From an uncultured Clostridium sp. (lineage in GTDB: Bacteria > Bacillota > Clostridia > Clostridiales > Clostridiaceae): 30,283 nucleotides of DNA. The notes below the pieces were generated by a model. The model was not told the origin of the DNA, ran no database searches, and saw nothing but the letters and a program-made list of their open reading frames with translations. Positions 1 through 7,917 of the stretch are shown here, one piece after another. The stretch's first letter is position 1. Each line of letters starts with the position of its first letter. The position numbers and the translations under genes are program-made. Location of the stretch: NCBI GenBank assembly GCA_934777095.1, contig CAKVNP010000002.1, positions 1-30,283 of the forward strand. The letters are read 5' to 3'.

Positions 1-216
1 TCATACCTTTACAATCCAATGCACCCAGCTGTATTAAGATTAATAAAGATGACTATCGATGGAGCTCATAAGCACGGTAAATGGGTAGGAATGTGTGGAG
101 AAATGGCAGGAGATGAAGCTGCTATCCCAACACTTGTTGAATACGGACTAGATGAATTCTCAATGAGTGCTACTTCAATATTATCAGCTAAGAAAATAAT
201 ATTAGAACAAGAATAA
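1..216 (+). CDS. ptsI: Phosphoenolpyruvate-protein phosphotransferase (PTS enzyme I), C-terminal end
   Basis: Partial gene, open from the first base of the window; only the last 71 residues are present. Enzyme I takes phosphate from PEP and passes it to HPr, the first step of PTS sugar uptake, in the cytoplasm. The fragment begins [15 protein letters not shown] and carries the GMCGEMAGD motif (Cys at about fragment residue 32), which matches the PEP-binding active-site cysteine region of the C-terminal TIM-barrel domain. It ends with the usual short tail after LDEFSMS. A rho-independent terminator follows within 20 bases, so it ends its transcription unit. The 5' part lies outside the window. 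Family assignment is secure. Confidence 0.95.
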   Translation, partial: SYLYNPMHPAVLRLIKMTIDGAHKHGKWVGMCGEMAGDEAAIPTLVEYGLDEFSMSATSILSAKKIILEQE

Positions 217-232
217 AATAGCATTAAGGAAA

Positions 233-261
233 GAACTTCCCAAATTGGGGAGTTCTTTTTT
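233..261 (+). terminator. Rho-independent terminator of ptsI
   Basis: A 9-bp stem (233-241 with 247-255, one G-T pair) is followed by a run of six T. It lies 16 bases after the ptsI stop codon. Confidence 0.9.
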
Positions 262-381
262 ATAAATTTAAAGAAACTACTTTGGAGTTTTAACCGAAAT
301 TTAAAGTGATATTTGTTGATTATATTGAAATAATATAAGTGTGTGCTTTTATTTTCAGAATCAATATAGGAGGGTTTTGTA

Positions 382-915
382 GTGGGTAAAGTATTAAGTT
401 TATTTGTTTCGATATTTAAAATTGGAGCTTTTACCTTTGGGGGTGGATATGCAATGATACCGCTGATAGAAGAAGAGGTAGTGCATAAGAAAGAATGGCT
501 TAGTAAGGAAGAGTTTGTGGATGTGCTGGTAGTATCACAAAGCCTGCCAGGAGCTTTAGCTGTTAATACATCAATATTTTTAGGATATAAGATATCTGGA
601 ATAATTGGTGCTATAGCATCACTTATTGCAGTAATCCTGCCATCATTTTTAATAATTTTAGTTATTGCTGCATTTTTTATGCAGTTTAGAAATAATTATT
701 ATGTAAATGCAGCATTTATGGGGATTACAGCAGCAGTTCCAATGCTTGTTTTAGTAGGAGCAATAAGCCTTTCAAAGGGAGTGCCTAAAAATATCAGAAG
801 TCTTATTACTATTATTATAGCTTTAGCTGCTTTGATTTTCTTTGATGTTCATCCAGTTTTAGTTATTGTAGTTTCAGGGGTCTATGGAGCATTATTTTTA
901 AGGAAGAAGGTATAG
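382..915 (+). CDS. Chromate transporter, short-chain subunit 1
   Basis: A 177-residue membrane protein of the CHR (chromate ion transporter) family, half-size type. It shows the family signature FTFGGGYAMIPLIEEEVV near residues 17-34 and the SQSLPGALAVNTSIFLGY segment, followed by several hydrophobic helices. In this family short proteins are encoded in pairs and are thought to work together as one transporter; the second member follows 3 bases downstream. The start is GTG at 382 with AGGAGG at 367-372. The family name comes from chromate efflux in other bacteria; the natural substrate here cannot be told from sequence. First gene of an apparent four-gene operon. Confidence 0.9.
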   Translation: MGKVLSLFVSIFKIGAFTFGGGYAMIPLIEEEVVHKKEWLSKEEFVDVLVVSQSLPGALAVNTSIFLGYKISGIIGAIASLIAVILPSFLIILVIAAFFMQFRNNYYVNAAFMGITAAVPMLVLVGAISLSKGVPKNIRSLITIIIALAALIFFDVHPVLVIVVSGVYGALFLRKKV

Positions 916-918
916 CTT

Positions 919-1443
919 ATGAAGATATTATTGATGCTTTACTTAGCGTTTCTAAAAATAGGTACATTTAGTTTTGGCGGGGGTTATGCCATGCTTCCAT
1001 TTATCCAAAAAGAAATAGTAGAAAAAAATAAGTGGATTGATAGTACTGAATTTACTGATATAATAGGGATATCACAGATGACACCAGGGCCGGTTGCAAT
1101 AAATTCAGCAACATTTGTTGGCTATAAGGTAAGTGGGGTATTAGGAAGTGTATTTGCTACTTTAGGAGTAATAACAACTTCTTTTATATTAGTACTTATA
1201 ATTAATAAGGTACTGGATAAGTTTAAAGAATCAAAAACAGTTAAAGCTGCTTTGCTTGGGATGAGGCCAGTTTTAATTGCATTAATAATTTATGCTTTCT
1301 TAGATTTAGCAAAGGATGCATATATTGATTTGAAGAGTATAATAATTACTTTGCTTATAGGGGCAGCATTATTGTCCAAAAAGGTGCATCCAATATTAGT
1401 TATCGTGATAGCGGCATTATTAGGTTTAGTATTTTATAAATAA
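919..1443 (+). CDS. Chromate transporter, short-chain subunit 2
   Basis: A 174-residue membrane protein, paralogous to the gene just upstream: FSFGGGYAMLPFIQKEIVEKNKWI and SQMTPGPVAINSATFVGYKVSG match the corresponding segments of subunit 1. Several transmembrane helices are evident, with a hydrophobic C-terminus ending right at the membrane. The 3-base gap and the purine-rich SD inside the upstream gene's end suggest translational coupling and a hetero-oligomeric transporter. Substrate is not established; chromate or sulfate are the family precedents. Confidence 0.9.
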   Translation: MKILLMLYLAFLKIGTFSFGGGYAMLPFIQKEIVEKNKWIDSTEFTDIIGISQMTPGPVAINSATFVGYKVSGVLGSVFATLGVITTSFILVLIINKVLDKFKESKTVKAALLGMRPVLIALIIYAFLDLAKDAYIDLKSIIITLLIGAALLSKKVHPILVIVIAALLGLVFYK

Positions 1444-1484
1444 TGCGATAATATTAATAGAAAACAAAAGAATGGAGAGAGAAG

Positions 1485-2660
1485 ATGGGGAGCAATACCA
1501 ATAAAATATATAATAAAGCAATGGACTATTATCAAAATGGTGAAATAGATAAAGCATTAGAGAAATGTGAAGAGGGAATTTCACAGGATTTAAAAAATAG
1601 TAATTTATTAAATTTAAAAGGACTGCTTTTATATATTAAAGGGGATTTAAAATCAGCAACAGCTGTATGGAATATAAATAGAGATTTTAATGATGATGAT
1701 ATTGCTAAGGTTTATATCAAGGATTCTAAAAATGATGATATTAAATTAAACCTATATGAATGGGCACAAGTAGATATAAAAGATTTAAAAATAGATGAAG
1801 CAATAAAAAAATTAGAAAAATGTGCAGAAAGTGATTTTAATTCAATAAATGTAAATATATCACTGGCTATTTGTTATTTAAGAAAAGGGAACTGCCTGAT
1901 GGCTTCAGAATTTATAGAAAAAGTTAAGCAGTTAGATAAGAAAAATAAAATGGCGATAACTGTGGAAAATCAGATAAATGAATTTTTCCAGGATCCAAAT
2001 GAAAAGTTTAAGAAAAAAATATTTAAGTATATAAGTGCCATAGCAGTAATTTGTATTATAGCAGGCGTTTCTGTTATAGGAATTAATAAAATTAATGCAG
2101 GTAAGTCAAAAGAAACTGTAGCACAAAAGAATGATAATACAGAAAAGGCAGATCATAAAGAAAACATAGATAAATCAGAAGATAAGAACAAAGTAGAAGA
2201 GACAAATAAAGTAGAAGAAAATAAAGAGGATGAAAAACAGGAAGCACAAGAGCAGGAAGTAGCAGAAAGCAAATACCAATTTAAAGATGCAGCTGAGATA
2301 AAATCTGCATATATTAAAGGTAGTACATATTTTGATGATAAAAAATATGAAGAGGCTTCAGAGATATTAAAAGCTGCTTATAGCTCCGAGATAGATTCAT
2401 ATTTAAAGGATGACATATTATTTTTACTAGCTTCTTCATATTATAATAATGGTTTAAACAAGGAAGCAATGAAGTATTTTAAGGAATATGCAGAAAAGTA
2501 TAAAGATAAAAGCTATATCATTGAAGCAACTTATAATTTAGCTTTATTATATAAAGATTCTAATCTTGAATTAAGCAAGAAGTATGCAGAAATAATTAAA
2601 GAAAAATACTCAAGTTCAATATATTATAATACTAAAATAGATGATATATTAAATAGCTAA
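1485..2660 (+). CDS. TPR-repeat protein with a single central membrane helix
   Basis: 391 residues. The N-terminal part (about 1-170) has helical repeats of the TPR type (for example YNKAMDYYQNGEIDKALEKCEEGI). One strong hydrophobic segment lies at about 181-200 (YISAIAVICIIAGVSVIGI). Then comes a highly charged Lys/Glu-rich linker (about 205-265) and a second TPR-like domain (YIKGSTYFDDKKYEEASEIL, YYNNGLNKEAMKYFKEYAEKY). This predicts a cytoplasmic TPR domain tethered to an extracytoplasmic TPR domain. The start has GGAGAGA upstream. The gene sits between the transporter pair and iadA and probably belongs to the same transcript. No enzymatic motif; the partner is unknown. Confidence 0.8.
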   Translation: MGSNTNKIYNKAMDYYQNGEIDKALEKCEEGISQDLKNSNLLNLKGLLLYIKGDLKSATAVWNINRDFNDDDIAKVYIKDSKNDDIKLNLYEWAQVDIKDLKIDEAIKKLEKCAESDFNSINVNISLAICYLRKGNCLMASEFIEKVKQLDKKNKMAITVENQINEFFQDPNEKFKKKIFKYISAIAVICIIAGVSVIGINKINAGKSKETVAQKNDNTEKADHKENIDKSEDKNKVEETNKVEENKEDEKQEAQEQEVAESKYQFKDAAEIKSAYIKGSTYFDDKKYEEASEILKAAYSSEIDSYLKDDILFLLASSYYNNGLNKEAMKYFKEYAEKYKDKSYIIEATYNLALLYKDSNLELSKKYAEIIKEKYSSSIYYNTKIDDILNS

Positions 2661-2674
2661 AGGAGGTCTTTAAG

Positions 2675-3811
2675 ATAATTACTGTAATAAGAGGAATTAA
2701 AGTTTATGCACCGGAATACCTAGGAATAAAGGATATAGTAATTACAGGAGACAAAATAGAAGGATTATATGATAGCTTAGAAATACCATATAATTTTATT
2801 AATATTGATATAATTGATGGAAAAAATAAAGTGTTATTACCAGGATTCATCGATTCACACGTACATATTTTGGGTGGCGGTGGAGAAGGGGGATTTAGTA
2901 CGAGAACACCGGAAATAAAGATAGAAGATTTAATAGATGCAGGTATCACTACCGTAGTTGGCTGTATAGGTACAGATTCAGTATGCAGGGATACAAAAGC
3001 TCTTTTAGCAAAAGCACATGGCCTAGAAGAGGAAGGAATAACAACATATTGCTATACGGGGGCTTATGATATACCAGTAAAGACTATCTTAAAAGATATA
3101 AAAGAGGATATAATGCTCATAGATAAGATTATTGGTGTAGGCGAAATTGCTTTGTCTGATCATAGGAGCTCACAACCTACATTTCAGGAATTTGTAAGAA
3201 CGGTAGCTAATAGCAGGGTAGGTGGATTGTTATCTGGAAAAGCAGGTATAGTAAATATACATTTAGGTGATGGTAAGAAAAGATTAGAGTATTTAAATAG
3301 ACTTATTGATGAAACAGAAATACCATATTCACAGATGATGCCTACCCATATAAATAGAAGCAAGAATTTACTTAAAGACGGAGAAGAATATGCTAAAAAA
3401 GGCGGGTTTATTGATTTGACAACAAGTTCAGATCCTAAACATTTAGAACCTGATGAAGTAAGGGCAAGTGAGGCTTTAGCATGTTTGCTTAATAATGGAG
3501 TAAAGATAAATCAAATCACTTTTTCTTCAGACGGAAATGGAAGCATGCCTATATTTAATGATCGAGGAAAGTTAATAGGAATGGGAATATGTAGCGTTGC
3601 TAGTATTTATAATGAGGTGAGAGAAGCAGTAATAACTCATCATGTAGGACTAGAAGATGCTATAAGGGTAATTACTTCGAATCCTGCTAAATTATTAAAA
3701 TTAAAAAATAAAGGAAGTATCATTCCAGGAAATGATGCAGATTTAGTTATAGTAGATGAAAAGACATTGAAGATAATTAATGTTATAGCTAAAGGCAAAA
3801 TAAAAAAATAG
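2675..3811 (+). CDS. iadA: Isoaspartyl dipeptidase (beta-aspartyl peptidase), start at a non-canonical codon
   Basis: Zinc-dependent amidohydrolase that cleaves beta-aspartyl dipeptides arising from damaged proteins. The metal-binding HxH is in GFIDSHVHILGGGGEGG (His62 and His64 from this start). Other family blocks present are GEIALSDHRSSQP, NIHLGDGKK, PTHINRS and SSDGNGSMP. From 2675 the protein is 378 residues, close to the usual ~390. The only ATG/GTG/TTG in this frame near the 5' end is GTG at 2831, which would remove 52 residues including IRGIKVYAPEYLGIKDIVI, the normal family N-terminus. A perfect AAAGGAGGT at 2659-2667 sits 8 bases before ATA 2675 and 11 before ATT 2678, so initiation at one of these is inferred. 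The SD overlaps the stop of the TPR gene, showing coupling. Confidence 0.85.
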   Translation: MITVIRGIKVYAPEYLGIKDIVITGDKIEGLYDSLEIPYNFINIDIIDGKNKVLLPGFIDSHVHILGGGGEGGFSTRTPEIKIEDLIDAGITTVVGCIGTDSVCRDTKALLAKAHGLEEEGITTYCYTGAYDIPVKTILKDIKEDIMLIDKIIGVGEIALSDHRSSQPTFQEFVRTVANSRVGGLLSGKAGIVNIHLGDGKKRLEYLNRLIDETEIPYSQMMPTHINRSKNLLKDGEEYAKKGGFIDLTTSSDPKHLEPDEVRASEALACLLNNGVKINQITFSSDGNGSMPIFNDRGKLIGMGICSVASIYNEVREAVITHHVGLEDAIRVITSNPAKLLKLKNKGSIIPGNDADLVIVDEKTLKIINVIAKGKIKK

Positions 3812-3842
3812 TTCTAAAGCAATATGCTTTAGAACTATTTTT
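3807..3842. terminator. Bidirectional terminator between iadA and the convergent hydrolase gene
   Basis: A long near-perfect hairpin (arms about 3808-3821 and 3825-3838, 3-base loop) is flanked by an A-run on the left and a T-run on the right. It can therefore stop transcription from both strands. It begins inside the iadA stop codon region and lies just after the minus-strand gene's stop. Confidence 0.88.
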
Positions 3843-4424
3843 TTAATATGCTAGAGAAAAGAATAAATGCTTTCCGATAGCTGTTGTATCACATTTTTCT
3901 ACATTTTGCATCCAGCTGCAGGTTGCAGTTTCAGGATTGTAGAAGAATAAAGCATCACCAGTAGGATCAGTTCCACGGATAGCTTCATAAACAGCTTCAA
4001 AGCATTCTTGAGAGGGTTCTACAGTTATTTCTCCGTTTATTATGCAGGAAAATGCATACGGTTGAAAAATTACTTCCTGTATAGTATTTGGAAATCTAGG
4101 GCTTAACGCACGGTTAATAATTACCGATGCTACAGCGACCTTTCCCTCAAAGGGTTCACCTTTACTTTCAGCATATACAACTTGAGACATAAGATAAATA
4201 TCTGCCTCAGTTAAATAAAGTTGTTGATTATTTTCAGAAAAAACTTCTACATACTCACCTTTAGGTGTAACTAAATCATTATTTGAAATATTATTATCTT
4301 CTGACACTAAATTATTATCTTCTACTAAAGGGTTATCCTCATTTAATGAATAAGATTGACAGAGGACACTTGCTGAAAGCGAAAGGGTTAGAATAAAAGA
4401 AATAAATAAATTTACGTACTTCAT
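3843..4424 (-). CDS. Secreted cell wall hydrolase, SleB/CwlJ family (Hydrolase_2 domain)
   Basis: 193 residues from the chosen start. Residues 1-22 (MKYVNLFISFILTLSLSASVLC) are a signal peptide. An acidic/Asn-rich linker follows, with repeated EDNN and EDNP units (about 28-50). The catalytic domain starts at about 75: SQVVYAESKGEPFEGKVAV has the conserved Glu (E86) of the spore-cortex lytic family, then VIINRALSPRFP and ALFFYNPETATCSWMQN. Members cleave peptidoglycan; SleB and CwlJ act in spore germination. This protein lacks an extra peptidoglycan-binding domain, so a vegetative role is also possible. An upstream in-frame Met codon at 4451 is less likely, because AAAGGAGG lies directly before the Met at 4424. 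Confidence 0.85.
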   Translation of the reverse strand: MKYVNLFISFILTLSLSASVLCQSYSLNEDNPLVEDNNLVSEDNNISNNDLVTPKGEYVEVFSENNQQLYLTEADIYLMSQVVYAESKGEPFEGKVAVASVIINRALSPRFPNTIQEVIFQPYAFSCIINGEITVEPSQECFEAVYEAIRGTDPTGDALFFYNPETATCSWMQNVEKCDTTAIGKHLFFSLAY

Positions 4425-4430
4425 AAAAAC

Positions 4431-4477
4431 CTCCTTTTGGATATAACCCAATCAAAGTATAGTGTTACCAAAAGGAG
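4431..4477 (-). promoter_or_regulatory. Inverted repeat covering the ribosome binding site of the hydrolase gene
   Basis: The 10-base arms at 4431-4440 and 4468-4477 are perfect reverse complements separated by 27 bases. In minus-strand RNA the proximal arm contains AAAGGAG, the ribosome binding site of the 3843-4424 gene. A transcript starting upstream of 4477 could fold and hide it. If a promoter lies within the loop, the repeat would act as DNA instead. Structure is seen; function is inferred. Confidence 0.45.
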
Positions 4478-4487
4478 AAAAATAATA

Positions 4488-5504
4488 CTATAAAGATTTT
4501 ATAGATTTTAGAACAGAGTTAAGAGAATCTACAACATCATCATATTTGGCATAAGCATTTTCATAATTTTTATCAATTGCAGCTTTATTGCTATCATAGC
4601 TGGCTGATGATTTTTCGTAGATTATTGCTATTCTCATTGCAGTGAGGTATTTTGAGTAAAGATTGAAAGTATCAGTTAAGGAAGAATAATATGATAAATA
4701 TCCTTCAGGAATTGAAATATATGAGAAATTAGTCTTAATATCATTAAAGCGCTGTTCTTTAGTAGATAAGTCATCTAAAAGAACATCCAATGAACGCTTG
4801 TCATCTCGTATTTTTAATACGGCAGGCTGCAGATCTTCAAGAATTTTAGATAAATCATTGGCTGATGAATTAAGAGTCTTCTTAAAGGCAGCAATATTAG
4901 TACTGGTCATTTCTTTATCTATGGTAAGTTTATTTAATTTAGATAAGTAACGAATAAGGCTGGTCAGAAAATTATCCATTTCAGAGGTATAGCTTAATGA
5001 AAAACCATAAGAAGATAATGCATTATAATTTTTAATACATTCAGACTTTAAATCTTCTAATGTTTCAGTGATATCATTTATTGAAGCTTTATCAGTGCTG
5101 GTTAAGCATAAACTGCAGTAAGAATATAAATCAAGTGTAGAATTGATGGCTGATGAAAGAGTAATCTTTACTAAATTATTAGAATCATTTTTTAGTGTCA
5201 AATCTGAAGCAGTTGTATTACAGGTATTGAGCTTATCTATCATAGTAGGAAGTGTTGCTAAACATTTTTTTGTATTAATAGTTCCATTAGATAAACATTC
5301 ACTGACTGAGCTGTTTATCTTGGTTAATTCTTCAGTAATTAAATTGAAATTTTCTTTATCAGAATAGTTCTTTGTATTTTCAAAAGAATGATAGTTTAAG
5401 TTATAAATAAAATAAATAATGCAGAAAAATGCAACAATAGAGCTAATAAGTAAACCAATATAATAATTTTTGTTGTTTTTAAAAGATTTGAAAGAAAAAA
5501 TCAT
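4488..5504 (-). CDS. Membrane-anchored helical protein of unknown function
   Basis: 338 residues from ATG at 5504. The start is chosen because AAAGGTG lies 8 bases upstream, whereas GTG at 5513 would overlap that site. After a short basic N-terminus, one transmembrane helix (about residues 15-37, YIGLLISSIVAFFCIIYFIY) anchors a long, mostly helical, Ser/Thr/Asn/Lys-rich domain predicted to lie outside the membrane. This part holds several cysteines, including a CSLC pair, which is unusual for an exported clostridial protein. I do not recognise a family. The gene ends 63 bases before the SleB/CwlJ-like gene on the same strand, so the two could share a transcript. It is divergent from cdaA. Confidence 0.75.
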   Translation of the reverse strand: MIFSFKSFKNNKNYYIGLLISSIVAFFCIIYFIYNLNYHSFENTKNYSDKENFNLITEELTKINSSVSECLSNGTINTKKCLATLPTMIDKLNTCNTTASDLTLKNDSNNLVKITLSSAINSTLDLYSYCSLCLTSTDKASINDITETLEDLKSECIKNYNALSSYGFSLSYTSEMDNFLTSLIRYLSKLNKLTIDKEMTSTNIAAFKKTLNSSANDLSKILEDLQPAVLKIRDDKRSLDVLLDDLSTKEQRFNDIKTNFSYISIPEGYLSYYSSLTDTFNLYSKYLTAMRIAIIYEKSSASYDSNKAAIDKNYENAYAKYDDVVDSLNSVLKSIKSL

Positions 5505-5594
5505 ATAAATCACACCTTTAAAATAGCTTCTTTACATATATTTATATTAAGATTAAGTTAAAATATTAATGTTTTATTAATAAAATTAAATAGG

Positions 5595-5623
5595 TACAAT
5601 GATTTATACTAATAGTGTATAAT
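5595..5623 (+). promoter_or_regulatory. Probable promoter of cdaA-cdaR
   Basis: A perfect -10 box TATAAT lies at 5618-5623. At 17-base spacing the -35 position reads TACAAT (5595-5600), a weak match. It is 30 bases upstream of the cdaA start. Confidence 0.5.
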
Positions 5624-5653
5624 TTAATTAGAAAAGTATTGGTGGTGAATTTG

Positions 5654-6508
5654 ATGGAAGGAATATTGTCATTATTGATTAATTCGCTAAAAAGTATCTC
5701 AATTAGTTCAGTAATTGATATATTAGTAGTTGCGTTTATTTTTTATAAAGGATATTTTCTTATAAAAGAAACAAGGGCTGAGCAGCTTTTAAAAGGTATA
5801 GTATTAATAATCCTGCTTATACCTGTCAGCTATATATTAAAATTAAATGTTTTATATTTCATTTTAAATAAGACATTAACTATAGGTGTTTTATCTGTAA
5901 TTATTATCTTCCAGCCTGAAATTAGAAGAGCCTTGGAACATCTAGGAAGAACAGCATTTGAAGATAAGCATGGATTTGAAAATGAGGAACAGAGGAATAT
6001 TAATGTAAATGAAATCTGTGAAGCAGTTTCAAATTTAGCAGAAACAAAAACAGGAGCATTAATTGTAATAGAGCAAGGAACTGGATTAGGAGAAATAATA
6101 TCATCAGGTACACCAATAGAAGCTAAAATTACAGCTAACCTGCTAGAAAATATATTTGTAGTCAATACACCATTACATGATGGAGCAACGATAATAGGCA
6201 AAAATAAGATACTTGCTTCAGGATGTGTGCTGCCACTAACAAATAATCAAGATATAAATAAAAAATTAGGAACAAGACATAGGGCAGCAATAGGATTATC
6301 AGAAATATCTGATGCTTTAATTATTGTTGTGTCAGAAGAAACAGGAACTATTTCATTAGCTATTAATGGAAGATTGACTAGAAATTATGATAAAGAACGC
6401 TTAAGAATAATATTATTAAAGATTATGGAAAATAGAGAAAGTAAGAAAGTTAAAACAGCAGGTAAGAAGGTGAAAACATGGATAACTGGAATACTAAACA
6501 AAGAGTAA
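5654..6508 (+). CDS. cdaA: Diadenylate cyclase CdaA (DacA), c-di-AMP synthase
   Basis: 284 residues from ATG 5654, which has GGTGGTG at 5641-5647; the longer open frame upstream lacks such a site. The enzyme joins two ATP into c-di-AMP, the messenger controlling potassium, osmolyte and cell wall homeostasis. Three N-terminal transmembrane helices (about 19-85) are followed by the DAC domain. Its two hallmark motifs are present: LHDGAT (Asp176-Gly177-Ala178) and GTRHRAAIG (Arg208-His209-Arg210). Length and layout match CdaA rather than DisA or CdaS. The 3' end overlaps cdaR by 31 bases, consistent with tight coupling to its regulator. Confidence 0.95.
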   Translation: MEGILSLLINSLKSISISSVIDILVVAFIFYKGYFLIKETRAEQLLKGIVLIILLIPVSYILKLNVLYFILNKTLTIGVLSVIIIFQPEIRRALEHLGRTAFEDKHGFENEEQRNINVNEICEAVSNLAETKTGALIVIEQGTGLGEIISSGTPIEAKITANLLENIFVVNTPLHDGATIIGKNKILASGCVLPLTNNQDINKKLGTRHRAAIGLSEISDALIIVVSEETGTISLAINGRLTRNYDKERLRIILLKIMENRESKKVKTAGKKVKTWITGILNKE

Positions 6509-7791
6509 TAGTTCAGGTAGTTTGTGTTTTATTGTCGATAATTTTATGGGTATATGTAACAAATATTGAAAATCCATTAAAGACTATAGAACTCAATAAA
6601 GTAAATGTCCAGCTATTAAATTCAGATATACTGGCAGAAAGCGGGCAGATTTTAGCTCCTAACCAGGATATAACTGTATCACTAAAGCTGGAAGGCAGTA
6701 TACAAGATATATATAAGGTTTCAGCAGCAGATTTCAGTGCAGTAATTGATTTACAGCCATATGCATTAAAGATTGGCGAAAATACCATTCCTGTAACCAT
6801 AATAGATTCACCATCTAATATAACTATTAAGAATTTATCAGGCCTTACTGCAACTATTGTAGTTGAAGAGCTTACTGAAAAAGAAGTACCAGTAATTAGT
6901 GATATAGATGTAACAGTTAAGAATAGCTATTATGCATCAGCAGCAGAAACTGATCCAGAAACAATTACAGTATCAGGACCAAAATCATTGGTTGATAGAG
7001 TAGATAGTGTTGAAGTGAGCGGCAGCGAAGATAATGTAGATCAAACTATTGTAAAGAACTATGATATATATGCTGTAGATGTAAATCGCAATAAGGTAGC
7101 AGGCGTAAGTTTTTCACAAGATACAGTACAAGTTACAATAAGAGTAAATGAAGGTAAAACTGTGCCTATCAATGTAGTTACTGAAGGAAAGCTTCCAGAC
7201 GGATTAAGGCTTATAAATACTGAGGTAAAAGAAAAGAGTATTGATATAAGCGGTCCTGATGGAGTATTAAGCAATATATCTGAAATAGATACGGAAGCAA
7301 TAGATTTATCAAAGATAACTGAGGATACAAGTATAGAGGTAGGAGTTATCATACCAGAGGGAGCAGTAAATGAAAGCAGCAAAACTGTAACGGTAGATAT
7401 TTCTTTAGAGAGAACAGAAACAAAAGAAATTGAAGTTCCATTTACAGTTCAAGGTTTAAGTGAAGATTTTAATTCAGTGATAGATACTGATAAGGTTAAG
7501 GTTACTATAAGAGGATATTCAAAAAATCTAGAAGGAATAACTGCTGCAGATTTAACTGCCGTGCTAGATTTAACTTCTATAAATGCTGAAGGTGATTATA
7601 CTTTAAAGCCAGCAGTAACAATAATTAATGGAAGTGAATCAGTAATTATAAGTAATATTGGTGATATAAAAGTAACTATTACAAAACAAAAAGCTGATAA
7701 TACAGCAAGCACTGAGGAAGATAGCGAGCCGGCTTCCGGAAGTGATGTGGATAATAATGAAAATGGCAATGCTGAAGATACAAATCAATAG
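6478..7791 (+). CDS. cdaR: CdaR, YbbR-domain regulator of the diadenylate cyclase
   Basis: 437 residues. An N-terminal transmembrane helix (about 9-27, VIVQVVCVLLSIILWVYVTN) anchors an extracytoplasmic region of tandem YbbR domains rich in beta strand. Recurring units include EKEVPVISDIDVTV, GKTVPINVVTEGKLPDG and TKEIEVPFTVQGLSED, giving about four domains. The tail is low-complexity, acidic and Asn/Ser/Glu-rich (about 410-437). In other Firmicutes CdaR binds CdaA and tunes its activity. The start at 6478 (AAGAAGGTG upstream) lies inside cdaA, giving a 31-base overlap. A terminator follows, so glmM, often the third gene of this operon, is not co-transcribed here. Confidence 0.93.
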   Translation: MDNWNTKQRVIVQVVCVLLSIILWVYVTNIENPLKTIELNKVNVQLLNSDILAESGQILAPNQDITVSLKLEGSIQDIYKVSAADFSAVIDLQPYALKIGENTIPVTIIDSPSNITIKNLSGLTATIVVEELTEKEVPVISDIDVTVKNSYYASAAETDPETITVSGPKSLVDRVDSVEVSGSEDNVDQTIVKNYDIYAVDVNRNKVAGVSFSQDTVQVTIRVNEGKTVPINVVTEGKLPDGLRLINTEVKEKSIDISGPDGVLSNISEIDTEAIDLSKITEDTSIEVGVIIPEGAVNESSKTVTVDISLERTETKEIEVPFTVQGLSEDFNSVIDTDKVKVTIRGYSKNLEGITAADLTAVLDLTSINAEGDYTLKPAVTIINGSESVIISNIGDIKVTITKQKADNTASTEEDSEPASGSDVDNNENGNAEDTNQ

Positions 7792-7800
7792 CATAATAAA

Positions 7801-7841
7801 TAACATGAAGGCAAAAATTACTTTGACTTCATGTTATTTTT
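7801..7841 (+). terminator. Terminator after cdaR
   Basis: A 10-bp stem (7801-7810 with 7828-7837) with a 17-base loop is followed by a short T-run, 9 bases after the cdaR stop. Confidence 0.75.
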
Positions 7842-7917
7842 ATGTTCTGTTAATACTAAAGATATGATAAAATAAGTAAATTATAGTGATAAATTATTGA
7901 ATGGAAGGTGAGATGGA

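Noticed and set aside
4226..4240. CodY-like sequence (12 of 15) TATTTTCAGAAAAAA
   Set aside because: It lies well inside the coding region of the SleB/CwlJ-like gene and is explained by Ser-Glu-Asn codons; it is not near a promoter.
5143..5367. 74-codon plus-strand frame opposite the membrane-anchored protein gene
   Set aside because: No ribosome site; the minus-strand gene has a good start, a membrane helix and full length.
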